Source: Sphingomonas mollis (GTDB taxonomy: Bacteria; Pseudomonadota; Alphaproteobacteria; Sphingomonadales; Sphingomonadaceae). From it: a DNA stretch of 40,922 nt. This document shows, in pieces, positions 32,586-40,819 of the stretch; position 1 is the first letter of the stretch; the number at the start of each line of letters is the position of its first letter. The translations under genes were made by a program, and so were the position numbers. The notes beneath the pieces are model-generated. The model worked only from the letters and a program-made list of their open reading frames with translations, had not been told where the DNA came from and ran no database searches. The stretch spans positions 1 to 40,922 of the forward strand of contig NZ_JAELXS010000014.1 of NCBI RefSeq assembly GCF_016427505.1, in the 5' to 3' direction.

Positions 32586-33410
32586 ATGACGATCTTCCCC
32601 AAGCCCGTTCTGGACTACTGGCATGAAGCGTTCGCCGGTGACGGCAGCTCGACGTGGGCGGTAAGCGAAAAGTTGAACCCCAAACGCCCGGCGATGGTGC
32701 TGGAAGGGGTCGATGGCTGGGTGCGAACCGTATTGCGACCCGAGTTGATCGACCGGTTTCATCCTACCGCGGCGGATGTCGCGTCGATTGCCGACATACA
32801 GGACCTGTTGGAACGCGGCGGCGTCAGCCTGCACGATCCCGATTATCTGTTTTACCTTCCTGCGGACACACACGCCGTATCCGGTCGATCAACTGCCGCA
32901 CGTCGCCTCACAATCGAGGATCGCGCTGCGTTCGAGGCGTTCCAAGCCGATGCATCAGAGCAGGACCGCGACGATGCGTTCGTCGAACTCGATCATTGGG
33001 CGGTGTTCGGTTGTTTTGACGGCGATCGATTGGTCAGCGCCGCCAGCGCATGTCGCTGGGAAAACGCTCCGGTCGCGGACCTGGGCGTCCTGACGCTTTC
33101 CGATGTTCGGGGAAGAGGTTTCGCACGCGCGGTCGTCCTGACGATCAGCGACTTTTCGCACCGGGAGGGATACGAGCCGCAATATCGTTGCCAGTTCGAC
33201 AACCTTGCATCCGTCGCCCTTGCGAAATCGTGCGGCTTTGCGCTGTTCGGCAAGTGGTTAGTGGCATCTGACGTGCCCGATCGCGCGAACGACGGCGAAC
33301 ATGGCGCTGCTCGGCGACGTGCATCGGCTCCAGGTGCGTCATCAGGGGCGCTACGGGTCTCCCCGGATGCATGCCGCCCTGCGGGCGGAGGGCCGGCAGT
33401 GCAGCCGTGA
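32586..33410 (+). CDS. GNAT-family N-acetyltransferase with an altered 3' end
   Basis: From the ATG at 32586 the N-terminal part (about 1-120) resembles an extension found in some GNAT proteins. The acetyl-CoA fold lies at about 130-240, with DHWAVFGCFDGDRLVSAASA, VADLGVLTLSDVRGRGFARA (acetyl-CoA loop RGRGFA) and VALAKSCGFALFGKW. After about VASDVPDRAN the frame enters IS3 DNA and ends with about 35 arbitrary residues. The original stop was lost by IS3 insertion or deletion. The fold appears complete, so activity is possible. Confidence 0.72.
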   Translation: MTIFPKPVLDYWHEAFAGDGSSTWAVSEKLNPKRPAMVLEGVDGWVRTVLRPELIDRFHPTAADVASIADIQDLLERGGVSLHDPDYLFYLPADTHAVSGRSTAARRLTIEDRAAFEAFQADASEQDRDDAFVELDHWAVFGCFDGDRLVSAASACRWENAPVADLGVLTLSDVRGRGFARAVVLTISDFSHREGYEPQYRCQFDNLASVALAKSCGFALFGKWLVASDVPDRANDGEHGAARRRASAPGASSGALRVSPDACRPAGGGPAVQP

Positions 33411-34087
33411 CTGTATCGAGCGCCTGATGCGTCGTCACTGCATCCGCGCGCTGGCCGGGCGCCGGTTCCGACCATGCACGAGCGACAGCCGTCACTATCT
33501 GCCGATTGCCCCGAACCTGTTGGCGCAACGCTTCGTAGCAAAAGCATCGAACCGGATCTGGCTCGCCGACATCACCTACATCGCAACCGGCGAAGGCTGG
33601 CTGTATCTGGCCGCGGTACTCGATCTGGCAACTCGCAAGATCGTCGGGTGGGCGGAGCAGACCAAGGTTACTGCGATGCGCAGCATCGTTGGAAAGGGTA
33701 CGGAGGGGATGCGTGACCATATGCGAACCGAACCGCCACTCGCTGCCATGATGAAGGCCGCTCAGCGGCAGCGTCCAGCGCCCGGCCTCATCTGCCACCG
33801 GATCGCGGGCCGCAATATGCCGCCGGTGCCTATGTCGATTACCTGTCGGCGATCCGCGCCGTGCCCTTGATGAGCCGCACCGGCAATTGCTAACGACAAT
33901 GCCCCGATGGAGAGTTTCTTCCACACCCTGACGGTTGAACTGGTCCACCAATGCCGATGGGAGATCCAAGGCGGAAGCCCGACAGGCACTGTTCGAATAC
34001 ATCGAAGGCTACTATAACCGGCGTCGGATGCACTCGGCCCTCGGGTATCTGACCCCTGAGCAAGCCGAGCAGCGCATGACCGGCTAA
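33280..34087 (+). pseudogene. IS3-family transposase OrfB, broken copy without OrfA
   Basis: The frame reads HQGRYGSPRMHAALRAEGRQ, then the rve domain start (NRIWLADITYIATGEGWLYL) with the first catalytic Asp. An extra 18 codons (33655-33708) split KIVGWA from MRDHMRTE. Later small indels occur near 33800 (normal ICHSDRG region), at 33891-33895 (normal GNCYDNAPMESFF, which carries the Glu region) and near 33960. The tail ALFEYIEGYYNRRRMHSALG is intact down to TAA at 34085-34087. The 5' end, with OrfA, is missing where it joins the GNAT gene. Confidence 0.85.
33655..33708 (+). repeat. About 54-bp hairpin repeat inserted in IS3 orfB (copy 2)
   Basis: The insert includes GATGCGCAGCATCGTTGG, with the same 6-bp stem CGATGC/GCATCG as the insert at 2178-2231 but a different loop. 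It is exactly 54 bases when delimited by the resumption of transposase homology, and it keeps the frame. Confidence 0.65.
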
Positions 34088-34115
34088 CCCAGCGTGTCCG
34101 TCAGACCAAAGAAAG

Positions 34116-34277
34116 ATCAACCCGACACACGAAGAACACGACCGCCTGCGCGAATGGTACGGCGGCCCCTACAACGCCGAAGACATCGACGAACGCTTCA
34201 TCCGCCGCGCCGTCGCCGTCATCGCTATCCGCCGTCAAGCCGGCAAACTCGCCTCACAAAAGAACCACGCTCAATAA
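34116..34277 (+). pseudogene. pRiA4b ORF-3-like protein, C-terminal fragment
   Basis: The frame INPTHEEHDRLREWYGG, then PYNAEDIDERFIRRAV, to TAA at 34275-34277 matches the end of plasmid pRiA4b ORF-3-like proteins, in which the EWYGGPYxxxDID motif is characteristic. The first three quarters are missing, replaced by the IS3 copy upstream. No function can be assigned beyond the family name. Confidence 0.5.
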
Positions 34278-34450
34278 CAAGGCGGTGTATCAACCACGCT
34301 GATGTCCCCGGCAAATCAGCCTACCGCGCAAGCCGCATAATCTGCGGCCTTCACGCCGCGCTTACGGTATAAAGCATATCGGGATGTCACAGGCGTCTGC
34401 CACAGTGAATGACCCTTCGAGCAGATAAACGGATTGCTTGGTCCCTTGCT

Positions 34451-36262
34451 TCAGCCCACGAGCAGCTTTCGAGTGAATGCTTGCGCATCGTTTGCGAGCC
34501 CGGCAAGTGCTCGATCCAGCGTCACGCCTGCAGTTCGAAGTCGCAACACAGCATTCAGGTTTTCTTCCGCTGAAGCGCTGATCCGTTCGTTTGCATCGGC
34601 AAGGGCGCCAGTCCGCTCCCTCACTTGTCCGATCTGCCCGTTGATCCTGTCGATCGACGACGATTGTCCCCGCGACATTGCAGCTACGCGTTCCGTAATG
34701 GTGTCCATGTCCGCGATAAGCTCTGTCAAGCTCCGGGTGCTCGACACGACGGTTGATATCTGTTGCTGCATCGCATTGATCTGAAGGCGCACGTCGTTGG
34801 TGGAAGCACCGGTGCGCTTTGACAGCGATTTTACCTCCGCTGCGACAACGGCAAAGCCAGCGCCGGCCGTTCCGACCTGTGCCGCCTCGATCGCTGCATT
34901 CAGCGAGAGCATATTCGTCTGTTTCGCGATGTCGTCGATGACGCCGGCGATATGTGTGATGGTCGCCGCCTGTGCCTGCGATCCGGCCACCGCTCTGGAA
35001 GCGCTGCATGCATGCTGCATGATCGAATGTGCCGCCTGTCGGGTCTCCTCGACTGCGCGGTCAATCGTATCGAACGCGCAACTGAGTGACTGGGTAGCTC
35101 TGCTGGCATCAAGCATTTCCTGTGTGAACAGGCGTGCAATCGTATCGAGGTCAACGGCCAACCTGCGATCGCCGTCGCTCGCCTCGCTGAGGTTGCCAGC
35201 GTGATGGTCAAGATGCGCCATTGCTTTCTGCGCCTCGCAAATGGCAGTCGATACGCTGGCCTCGAATGTCTGCGCGAGCGCGGCCAGGTCCCGGCGACGG
35301 CTCGCCTCGGCTTCGTCGCGGGTGCGGCGGATCGCCTCGATCCGGCATTTTTCCTGTCGCAGCGCGTCTTCACGAAGTAGCGTGGCCTGTCGTTCCAGCA
35401 ATCTGGTTTCGCACCGCTGCTCATGGAAGCTTTGAAGGGTGAGGACCATCTGGCCAAGTTCGTCGCCGCGGCGCAGTGCGGCAAAATCAGGTTCTTCCCC
35501 GCGCATGACGGTATCGGTGGCGGTCGTGATGCCGGTGATCGATCGAACGGTCGAACGGCTGATCACATAGGCCATGACCATTCCCAGCGCCGCGGCGAAC
35601 GTCGAACCGCAGAGGATACCAATCACGGTTACCCGCGTTGTGAAGACGGCATCGGCCGCGTCGGCGTCGGCACGTTCCACACCCGCCGCCGCCATCGCTC
35701 TGAGCCTGCTCTCAACGCGGCGAGCGTGGGCATGGAACGGAGCGACCATTTCGGCGCTGCTCGCGAAATCGACATCGAGCATCGACGTGATGACCTTCAC
35801 TGTCGCGCCATAGCGTTCCAGATCGGCCTGAACGGCGTCCAGTGCGGCCGCATCGTCTTTATGCCTGCTCTGGAACTCCATCAGCTGGCCTTGTACAATC
35901 CCGAGATCACGCGTTATCGCGTCGGCACGCAAGCCGACCGCAGTCTCGGGGTTGGCAGCCTTCGCAACCAATAACCTGTACAGCGCGGAATCGACCGATT
36001 CGAAGCGCAATGCCGCCATGTTGAGTTCGCTGACGTCGCGCATGTCGGTGCGTACGATCCGTCCGACGCTGCGGTCGGCGATCATCAGGGCAAACGTACT
36101 GATAGCGACGATGAACAGAACGAGCGCCAGTAGCAATACAGGTGTCGCTGCCACCTTCCTGCTGAACGGCTGGTCAGCGAGACGCGCACGCAACTCGATA
36201 CGGTCGGCGCAACGATCCGCAAATGTGAGCATGTGGTGCGGGATTGCAAACGAGCGCTTCAC
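34451..36262 (-). CDS. Methyl-accepting chemotaxis protein with periplasmic four-helix-type sensor
   Basis: This 603-codon gene begins with GTG at 36260-36262, overlapping the receptor stop (GTGA); an ATG 30 bases later is an alternative. TM1 lies at about 40-62, a helical periplasmic sensor at 66-208, TM2 at about 211-233, HAMP at about 234-285, and a signalling hairpin with its tip at about 442-480 (IDDIAKQTNMLSLNAAIEAA). The tip differs slightly from the canonical sequence (QVGTAGAGF for RAGE.GRGF), so coupling to CheA/CheW may be altered. It is the third gene of an operon with a TonB receptor and a YfiR-like protein, which suggests that it reads out ligand capture at the outer membrane. 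Confidence 0.88.
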   Translation of the reverse strand: MKRSFAIPHHMLTFADRCADRIELRARLADQPFSRKVAATPVLLLALVLFIVAISTFALMIADRSVGRIVRTDMRDVSELNMAALRFESVDSALYRLLVAKAANPETAVGLRADAITRDLGIVQGQLMEFQSRHKDDAAALDAVQADLERYGATVKVITSMLDVDFASSAEMVAPFHAHARRVESRLRAMAAAGVERADADAADAVFTTRVTVIGILCGSTFAAALGMVMAYVISRSTVRSITGITTATDTVMRGEEPDFAALRRGDELGQMVLTLQSFHEQRCETRLLERQATLLREDALRQEKCRIEAIRRTRDEAEASRRRDLAALAQTFEASVSTAICEAQKAMAHLDHHAGNLSEASDGDRRLAVDLDTIARLFTQEMLDASRATQSLSCAFDTIDRAVEETRQAAHSIMQHACSASRAVAGSQAQAATITHIAGVIDDIAKQTNMLSLNAAIEAAQVGTAGAGFAVVAAEVKSLSKRTGASTNDVRLQINAMQQQISTVVSSTRSLTELIADMDTITERVAAMSRGQSSSIDRINGQIGQVRERTGALADANERISASAEENLNAVLRLRTAGVTLDRALAGLANDAQAFTRKLLVG

Positions 36263-38313
36263 AGGCCGAGACGCAATCCAATGCGGACACGCCGATCGGC
36301 CGGAAGCGGCGATAGCGAGGCGCCACCGGCCACTGTCAGGTTTTCACCAGAGGCGAACACCTCCCATGCCCTGGAAGGGCGAAAGCCGACCCGGGCGTCC
36401 AATGCGACCGCACTGTCGACATCGAACAGCGCTACTTGCCCCAGCGGAACAGCCGGGGCGGTGGCGAATTGCCGTGTAGCGGCCGTATAACGGGTCACCG
36501 TCGAGAAATTCCATTGACCCCCCGGATCATATTCCAACACGATGTTCGCCTTATGCCGCGGCGTCGTGAGGGATGGCGACAGCGGTATGGGTGCGGGTGA
36601 ACCCTGATCGTCGAGTGACTCGCGCGTATGCGTCCAGGTGTAGTTTGCCCGCCATGTCAAAAAAGACACATGCCCTGCGACCGACAGCTCGGTTCCATAG
36701 GTCGTATAGTCGCCTGCGGCATAGTATCGTTGTACGATCGTGGGCTTTGACGTGAAGATCAGCGTCGTCCGCTCGGGTGAGGCCAGCACGGGAGGCGCGA
36801 TGGTGCCGGTCGTGCGGGTATAGAACGCCGTTGCATCGACACGGAAACCCCGCAGCTGCCGGGTATAGCCGAGCTCCCCGCTCCAGGTAGCTACCGGGGC
36901 GATCGTCGGCGATCCGGCCACAACGATCGAATAGGGCGGCGGCAGGGGAACGGACAGGCGGAAACCGTAATTCGTCAATGATGGCAACTGATAGCCACGA
37001 CCGACATTGATACGGAACCGGCCATCGGACCCGGCCTGCAGCAATATCGCTGCGTTCAAACTGATCCGATCGAAGAACCGGTCATACTCCGCCGGATCGT
37101 TCACGGCCGGAAGCGCGATGACGCCGGACTGATCCAGCCACAAACGGTCGATCCTGATAGCTCCGGTCGTCGTTATCCGATCGGTCGGCTTCAGATCGAT
37201 CATCACGTTCGCCGAGGCTACTTCATAAGAAATAACATCGGAATATTGTGCATCGCTGGTCAGACGGTTGCTGCGGTATTCCATACCAACGCGCAGCGTA
37301 TTGGCGCGGCCCAAGCGATAAAGGGCCGACACCTTGCCTACCATGATCCGGTTGGCGAGCTCGAGACTGCGGGTCAAGCCGCCGATGCTCCCATCCGTGC
37401 CGTAGCGCGCGTCCAGCCAGTTGATGAATCCGTCGAGGGACACGCCGCCCCAGGCCGTATCCTGCCTGACCGTGGCATGCACGTCGGCATTACGATATAA
37501 CTGGTTCGACAATAATTGGCTCGGGAGGAACTCGAGCTGTCGGTTCGACGCGTATCCCCCACCGAACGTTGCGCTGGTCCTGTCGGCTTGAAAGTGGAAT
37601 TCTCCCGACACGTGATCGGCCTCGACGGGATATTGGGGCCTGCCGACGATGCCGGGGGGAATGTCGCGCTCGTCCTCGCGCAGCCGCCCCCCGGTCAGCT
37701 TGGCGTCAACGAAGTCGGTGATCGGCAGAAACAGCGATGCCGTCATCTGACTGACGCCGTGATTGCCGGCACTCAGTGTCGCCTTCAATGCACCTGTTGA
37801 CCCTGGCTTTCTGGTCACGATGTTCACCACACCGCTCGCGGCGTTGAAGCCGAACAGGGCGCTGGCGGGTCCACGTACCAGTTCGATCTGCTGGATATCC
37901 TGGTTGGACACCCCCAGCAGATTCCAGTCGGTCATGCCATAATGGTCGAGATAGACCTGCCGCCCGTCGACGAGCACGAGCAATCGGGCATTGTATGTCT
38001 GCACGCCGCCACGCACAGCGACGTCACTTTGTCCTGCTGTCCAGCGGTTGACGTCGATCCCGGCATAGCTTTTCAGAATGCCCGGCACGTCGCGCGCCGG
38101 CGAGCGGGCGATCTGATCTGCGGTGATGATGAGCGTCGACGCAGGCAATTCCGACGCACGTTGCGGCTTACCTGTCACGCTGGTGGTGACCGGCTCTCCG
38201 ACAACTGCCTGAAGCGCTTGATAGTCGATCGTCTGAGCGCCGACCATCGCAGGATGCGCTGCGAAAGCAACGGCAGACGCCGCAGTAAGATAACGCATGC
38301 AGTTCACGGTCAT
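36259..38313 (-). CDS. TonB-dependent receptor (684 aa), signalling operon
   Basis: The ATG at 38311-38313 follows a strong RBS (AAGGAGAT). A signal peptide (to about MVGAQ) precedes the plug: PASTLIITADQIARSPARDV, then PGILKSYAGIDVNRW, GVQTYNARLLVLVDGRQVYL and IQQIELVRGPASALFGFNAA. The barrel ends RVRIGLRLGL. The plug resembles vitamin B12/colicin-type and small-ligand receptors; the ligand is unknown. It overlaps the YfiR-like gene upstream (ATGA) and the chemoreceptor gene downstream (GTGA). The longer frame to 38445 only adds read-through into the YfiR gene. Confidence 0.9.
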   Translation of the reverse strand: MTVNCMRYLTAASAVAFAAHPAMVGAQTIDYQALQAVVGEPVTTSVTGKPQRASELPASTLIITADQIARSPARDVPGILKSYAGIDVNRWTAGQSDVAVRGGVQTYNARLLVLVDGRQVYLDHYGMTDWNLLGVSNQDIQQIELVRGPASALFGFNAASGVVNIVTRKPGSTGALKATLSAGNHGVSQMTASLFLPITDFVDAKLTGGRLREDERDIPPGIVGRPQYPVEADHVSGEFHFQADRTSATFGGGYASNRQLEFLPSQLLSNQLYRNADVHATVRQDTAWGGVSLDGFINWLDARYGTDGSIGGLTRSLELANRIMVGKVSALYRLGRANTLRVGMEYRSNRLTSDAQYSDVISYEVASANVMIDLKPTDRITTTGAIRIDRLWLDQSGVIALPAVNDPAEYDRFFDRISLNAAILLQAGSDGRFRINVGRGYQLPSLTNYGFRLSVPLPPPYSIVVAGSPTIAPVATWSGELGYTRQLRGFRVDATAFYTRTTGTIAPPVLASPERTTLIFTSKPTIVQRYYAAGDYTTYGTELSVAGHVSFLTWRANYTWTHTRESLDDQGSPAPIPLSPSLTTPRHKANIVLEYDPGGQWNFSTVTRYTAATRQFATAPAVPLGQVALFDVDSAVALDARVGFRPSRAWEVFASGENLTVAGGASLSPLPADRRVRIGLRLGL

Positions 38314-38945
38314 ATCTCCTTGACCAGCATCAGGAATGCCGATCCGAATCTCGCACCCACCGCACGGGATGCGGCGCGGCTGACGGTGATTTGTGTGTGC
38401 GGACCTGATCCGATGCCAACCACGCACCGCCCGGCCTGTACGCAAGCAAGGTCCGACGTGATCGTCACGACAGAATTGCGGATCGCCGCAGCGGCGATGG
38501 CCTCCTGCTCCTTGCGCAGGCCGGCAGTAACGAAGGCAGCACGATAGCCACGCAGGCCATCCAGTGTCGTGGTGGCGATCCGCCTGGTTCGGATAACCGT
38601 GTTGCCGACCGGCATGCCGCTGCCGATGGCATGTTCGATCGCCAATGCATCGGCAATTGATGCGGCATTATCTGGGTTGAATATGATCGCCGCCTGCATC
38701 GGCCCCTTTGGCGCCGGCAACAGAAATGTCAGCACCCGTGCTGCAATAGGCGTATTCAATTCGGCCCAGAGTGGCAGGGGTGTACCGGTCATCAACACCA
38801 AAGCTGCGGCAGATCGCCAAAAGGTCGGACGATAAAGCAAGGGTACGCCCTCGCTGTTGCCCTGCTCTGTTGTCGCCTGACCAAGGCGAGAGGAGCGATG
38901 AATGCATCGTTTAGTCACGAGCGGCTCGACGGCATGATGACGCAT
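38310..38945 (-). CDS. YfiR-like periplasmic protein
   Basis: Mature-part motifs are LTFLLPAPKGPMQAAIIFNP, SDLACVQAGRCVVGIGSGPH and, at the end, QITVSRAASRAVGARFGSAF then LMLVKEI. This fits the layout of YfiR/DUF4154 proteins, whose C-terminal strand-helix and Cys pair are typical. YfiR binds and represses a membrane diguanylate cyclase in Pseudomonas; here the partner is probably the chemoreceptor or the TonB receptor of the operon. A hydrophobic signal segment FWRSAAALVLMTGTPLPLWA is seen. The start is uncertain: ATG at 38943-38945 leaves a long N-tail, and a GTG or TTG near 38838-38842 would give a normal signal peptide. Confidence 0.6.
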   Translation of the reverse strand: MRHHAVEPLVTKRCIHRSSRLGQATTEQGNSEGVPLLYRPTFWRSAAALVLMTGTPLPLWAELNTPIAARVLTFLLPAPKGPMQAAIIFNPDNAASIADALAIEHAIGSGMPVGNTVIRTRRIATTTLDGLRGYRAAFVTAGLRKEQEAIAAAAIRNSVVTITSDLACVQAGRCVVGIGSGPHTQITVSRAASRAVGARFGSAFLMLVKEI

Positions 38946-39134
38946 GCATAACCCTTGATATTGGAGAGCATGATGTCTTTGGACATCGCTCGTTTTGCCC
39001 CCGCCTTTCAAAAAGCGGCCACGATCAATCAACGACTCTTTTCGACAAGAGCCTTTGATTTATTCGGAGAACGCCAGATCTTGGTGGGAGCGTATGAGGA
39101 CGGGTAAGGTCCGCCTTGATGTCAGCCGATCGAT
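38946..39134. promoter_or_regulatory. Upstream region of the YfiR/receptor/chemoreceptor operon
   Basis: This contains an inverted repeat at 38972-38987 (GATGTC and GACATC with a 4-base loop), about 30 bp upstream of the first candidate start of the YfiR-like gene. It could be an operator or mRNA hairpin. No sigma-factor site is certain. The right part follows the second chemoreceptor's stop at 39135. Confidence 0.35.
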
Positions 39135-40544
39135 CTAAGCTGACTTCCAGTCATCATCGTCGCCACAGGCGGTCAACGGAGCGAATTGCTTTGAGATATC
39201 ACCAGATGACGAATAGCTCTGTGACCTGGTATAGTCTGGCCTGGTGATGTCTCGTCGATTTTGTTGCTGATTGCGCACTGAAATTTTGAAGTGGCTCGTT
39301 TTGCTGGTCAAAGTCGCAACCTCACTGGCGAGATTGCGTGCCGCGGCCGATGTCTCCTCGACCATGGCAGCATTCTGTTGCGTTGACCGGTCCATGGTCT
39401 CGACGGCCGACGAGATTTCGGAGACTGCTGTTGACTGCGCCTGATTGTCAGCCGCCATGGTCGCCAGTAGCGCGTTGACCTCCGTCACGTCGTTTGAGAT
39501 GCCGGCCAGCGCACTATCAACTTTCGCCACCGCGTCGGCTGCCGTTACAATTTGGGTCTGGGTAACCGTCAACTGGTCGCGAGCGCGCTTCGCCTCTTCC
39601 TCGGCGCGCATTGCGAGCGCCGACACAAGGTCGGCAACTACGGCGAAACCCCGCCCTGCGTCGCCCGCCCGGCCGGCTTCCACCGCAGCATTCATAGCCA
39701 GTACCCGGGTTTGAAAGGCGATTTTATCGAGACCTTCGATAACGTCATCGATACCTTTTGCGCTTTCTGAAACGCCCGCCATTGCCCGAGCTGCCTCATC
39801 CGCAACGGCCCGACCCCCATGAACAGTGGCCATTGCCTGGTCAGCTCGCTCAACAGTTCGCGTCGCTGCCATCGCAGTTGCGCGCAACCGGCCGTCCATC
39901 TGCAGCACCGAGGCCGAAGTCTCCTCCAGTGAGGCTGCATTGCTCTCGGTGCGACGAGCCAAATCTTCCGAGGCCTGCGCGATCTCGCTCGATCCGATCC
40001 GTATGGCAGTCGCGCTATCCGACACGGCAGCGATGAGGGCACGGATCCCTTCGATAGCATCGTTGAAATTGCTCTTTACCGCGGCATACTCAATCGGGAG
40101 ATCGGCCTTGATCAGCGCGGTGAGGTCGCCGTTACGTAACGACGTCAGGTGTGAGGTCAGCACCGCTACCAGGTCTTGCTGCGCTTCAGCCTGTCGTCCA
40201 TGGGCGATCGCAGTCTCGCGAAAGGTGAACATCGCCTTCGTCATGCGACCCACGCAGTCCTTATACTGCGTGTATGCGATCATCGTATCGAGGTCGCCCC
40301 CGGCCAGCGCCTCCATGCGAACGACGGTCGATATATACGGCTCGCAAATCGCTTCACGCATCCCATGCGCCAGCATGATCATGCCTGCGGCGATGACAAA
40401 GCCTGCCAGGCCGCCGATGATCGGATAGCCGACGAAAGCCGCCACGAATGGCACCGCCACCGAGAGCGCGGTAGATGCAATGGTGACCGCCAATAAGACC
40501 AGCGTTTTTTGCCGGATTGGCAGCTGCTCTTTAAACCACAGCAT
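39135..40544 (-). CDS. Methyl-accepting chemotaxis protein without periplasmic sensor
   Basis: This 469-residue protein starts with the ATG at 40542-40544 after RBS AAAGGAA. Two membrane helices (about 12-36 and 40-60) are joined by only a few residues, so no extracytoplasmic domain exists. Two HAMP-like segments follow (about 63-115 and 125-170), then an adaptation helix with [14 protein letters not shown] (199-212) and the tip [20 protein letters not shown] (275-294). It ends in an acidic tail DDDDWKSA, which may serve as a CheR/CheB tether. It probably senses a cytoplasmic or membrane cue. It is separate from the operon at 34451-38945. Confidence 0.9.
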   Translation of the reverse strand: MLWFKEQLPIRQKTLVLLAVTIASTALSVAVPFVAAFVGYPIIGGLAGFVIAAGMIMLAHGMREAICEPYISTVVRMEALAGGDLDTMIAYTQYKDCVGRMTKAMFTFRETAIAHGRQAEAQQDLVAVLTSHLTSLRNGDLTALIKADLPIEYAAVKSNFNDAIEGIRALIAAVSDSATAIRIGSSEIAQASEDLARRTESNAASLEETSASVLQMDGRLRATAMAATRTVERADQAMATVHGGRAVADEAARAMAGVSESAKGIDDVIEGLDKIAFQTRVLAMNAAVEAGRAGDAGRGFAVVADLVSALAMRAEEEAKRARDQLTVTQTQIVTAADAVAKVDSALAGISNDVTEVNALLATMAADNQAQSTAVSEISSAVETMDRSTQQNAAMVEETSAAARNLASEVATLTSKTSHFKISVRNQQQNRRDITRPDYTRSQSYSSSGDISKQFAPLTACGDDDDWKSA

Positions 40545-40696
40545 CGTCGTTCCTTTGGTCGTTTCATCGATGGCTCTGGAGTGACGCGTGGACAGATCCG
40601 CCGAATGAACATTGAGCCTACATTGACACTATAGGCTTTTCCCGGGCGCGCCGGTCTGAGCTTGGGAAAAATACGTCTATAAATCAGTATTTTATA

Positions 40697-40713
40697 TGGC
40701 AGTTTAACTGCCA
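40697..40713. repeat. Short perfect inverted repeat upstream of the second chemoreceptor
   Basis: TGGCAGT (40697-40703) and ACTGCCA (40707-40713) with a 3-bp TTA spacer. It lies about 150 bp upstream of the chemoreceptor start in an AT-rich patch. It may be an operator or an element end near the IS66 fragment. No T-run follows. Confidence 0.5.
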
Positions 40714-40720
40714 CTACCAA

Positions 40721-40819
40721 GTGAAACGGTGTCCGTCACAGCTGTTTACCTGGCGGCGTGAGGCACGTAGGGCGATGGAGTTGGCAGCGCCGATGTTCGT
40801 GAATGGCTGCGTGGTTTAG
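40721..40819 (+). pseudogene. IS66-family accessory protein (TnpA/OrfA) fragment
   Basis: The frame reads CPSQLFTWRREARRAMELAA, then PMFV, and a stop at 40817-40819. This is the helix-turn-helix end of the IS66 TnpA/OrfA protein (normal family sequence SPSQLFTWRR). Both sides of the match are lost, so it is a short scar. Confidence 0.6.

Noticed and set aside
36314..38445. Longer TonB-receptor frame up to 38445
   Set aside because: The first 44 residues overlap the YfiR gene and the ATG at 38313 has a strong RBS.
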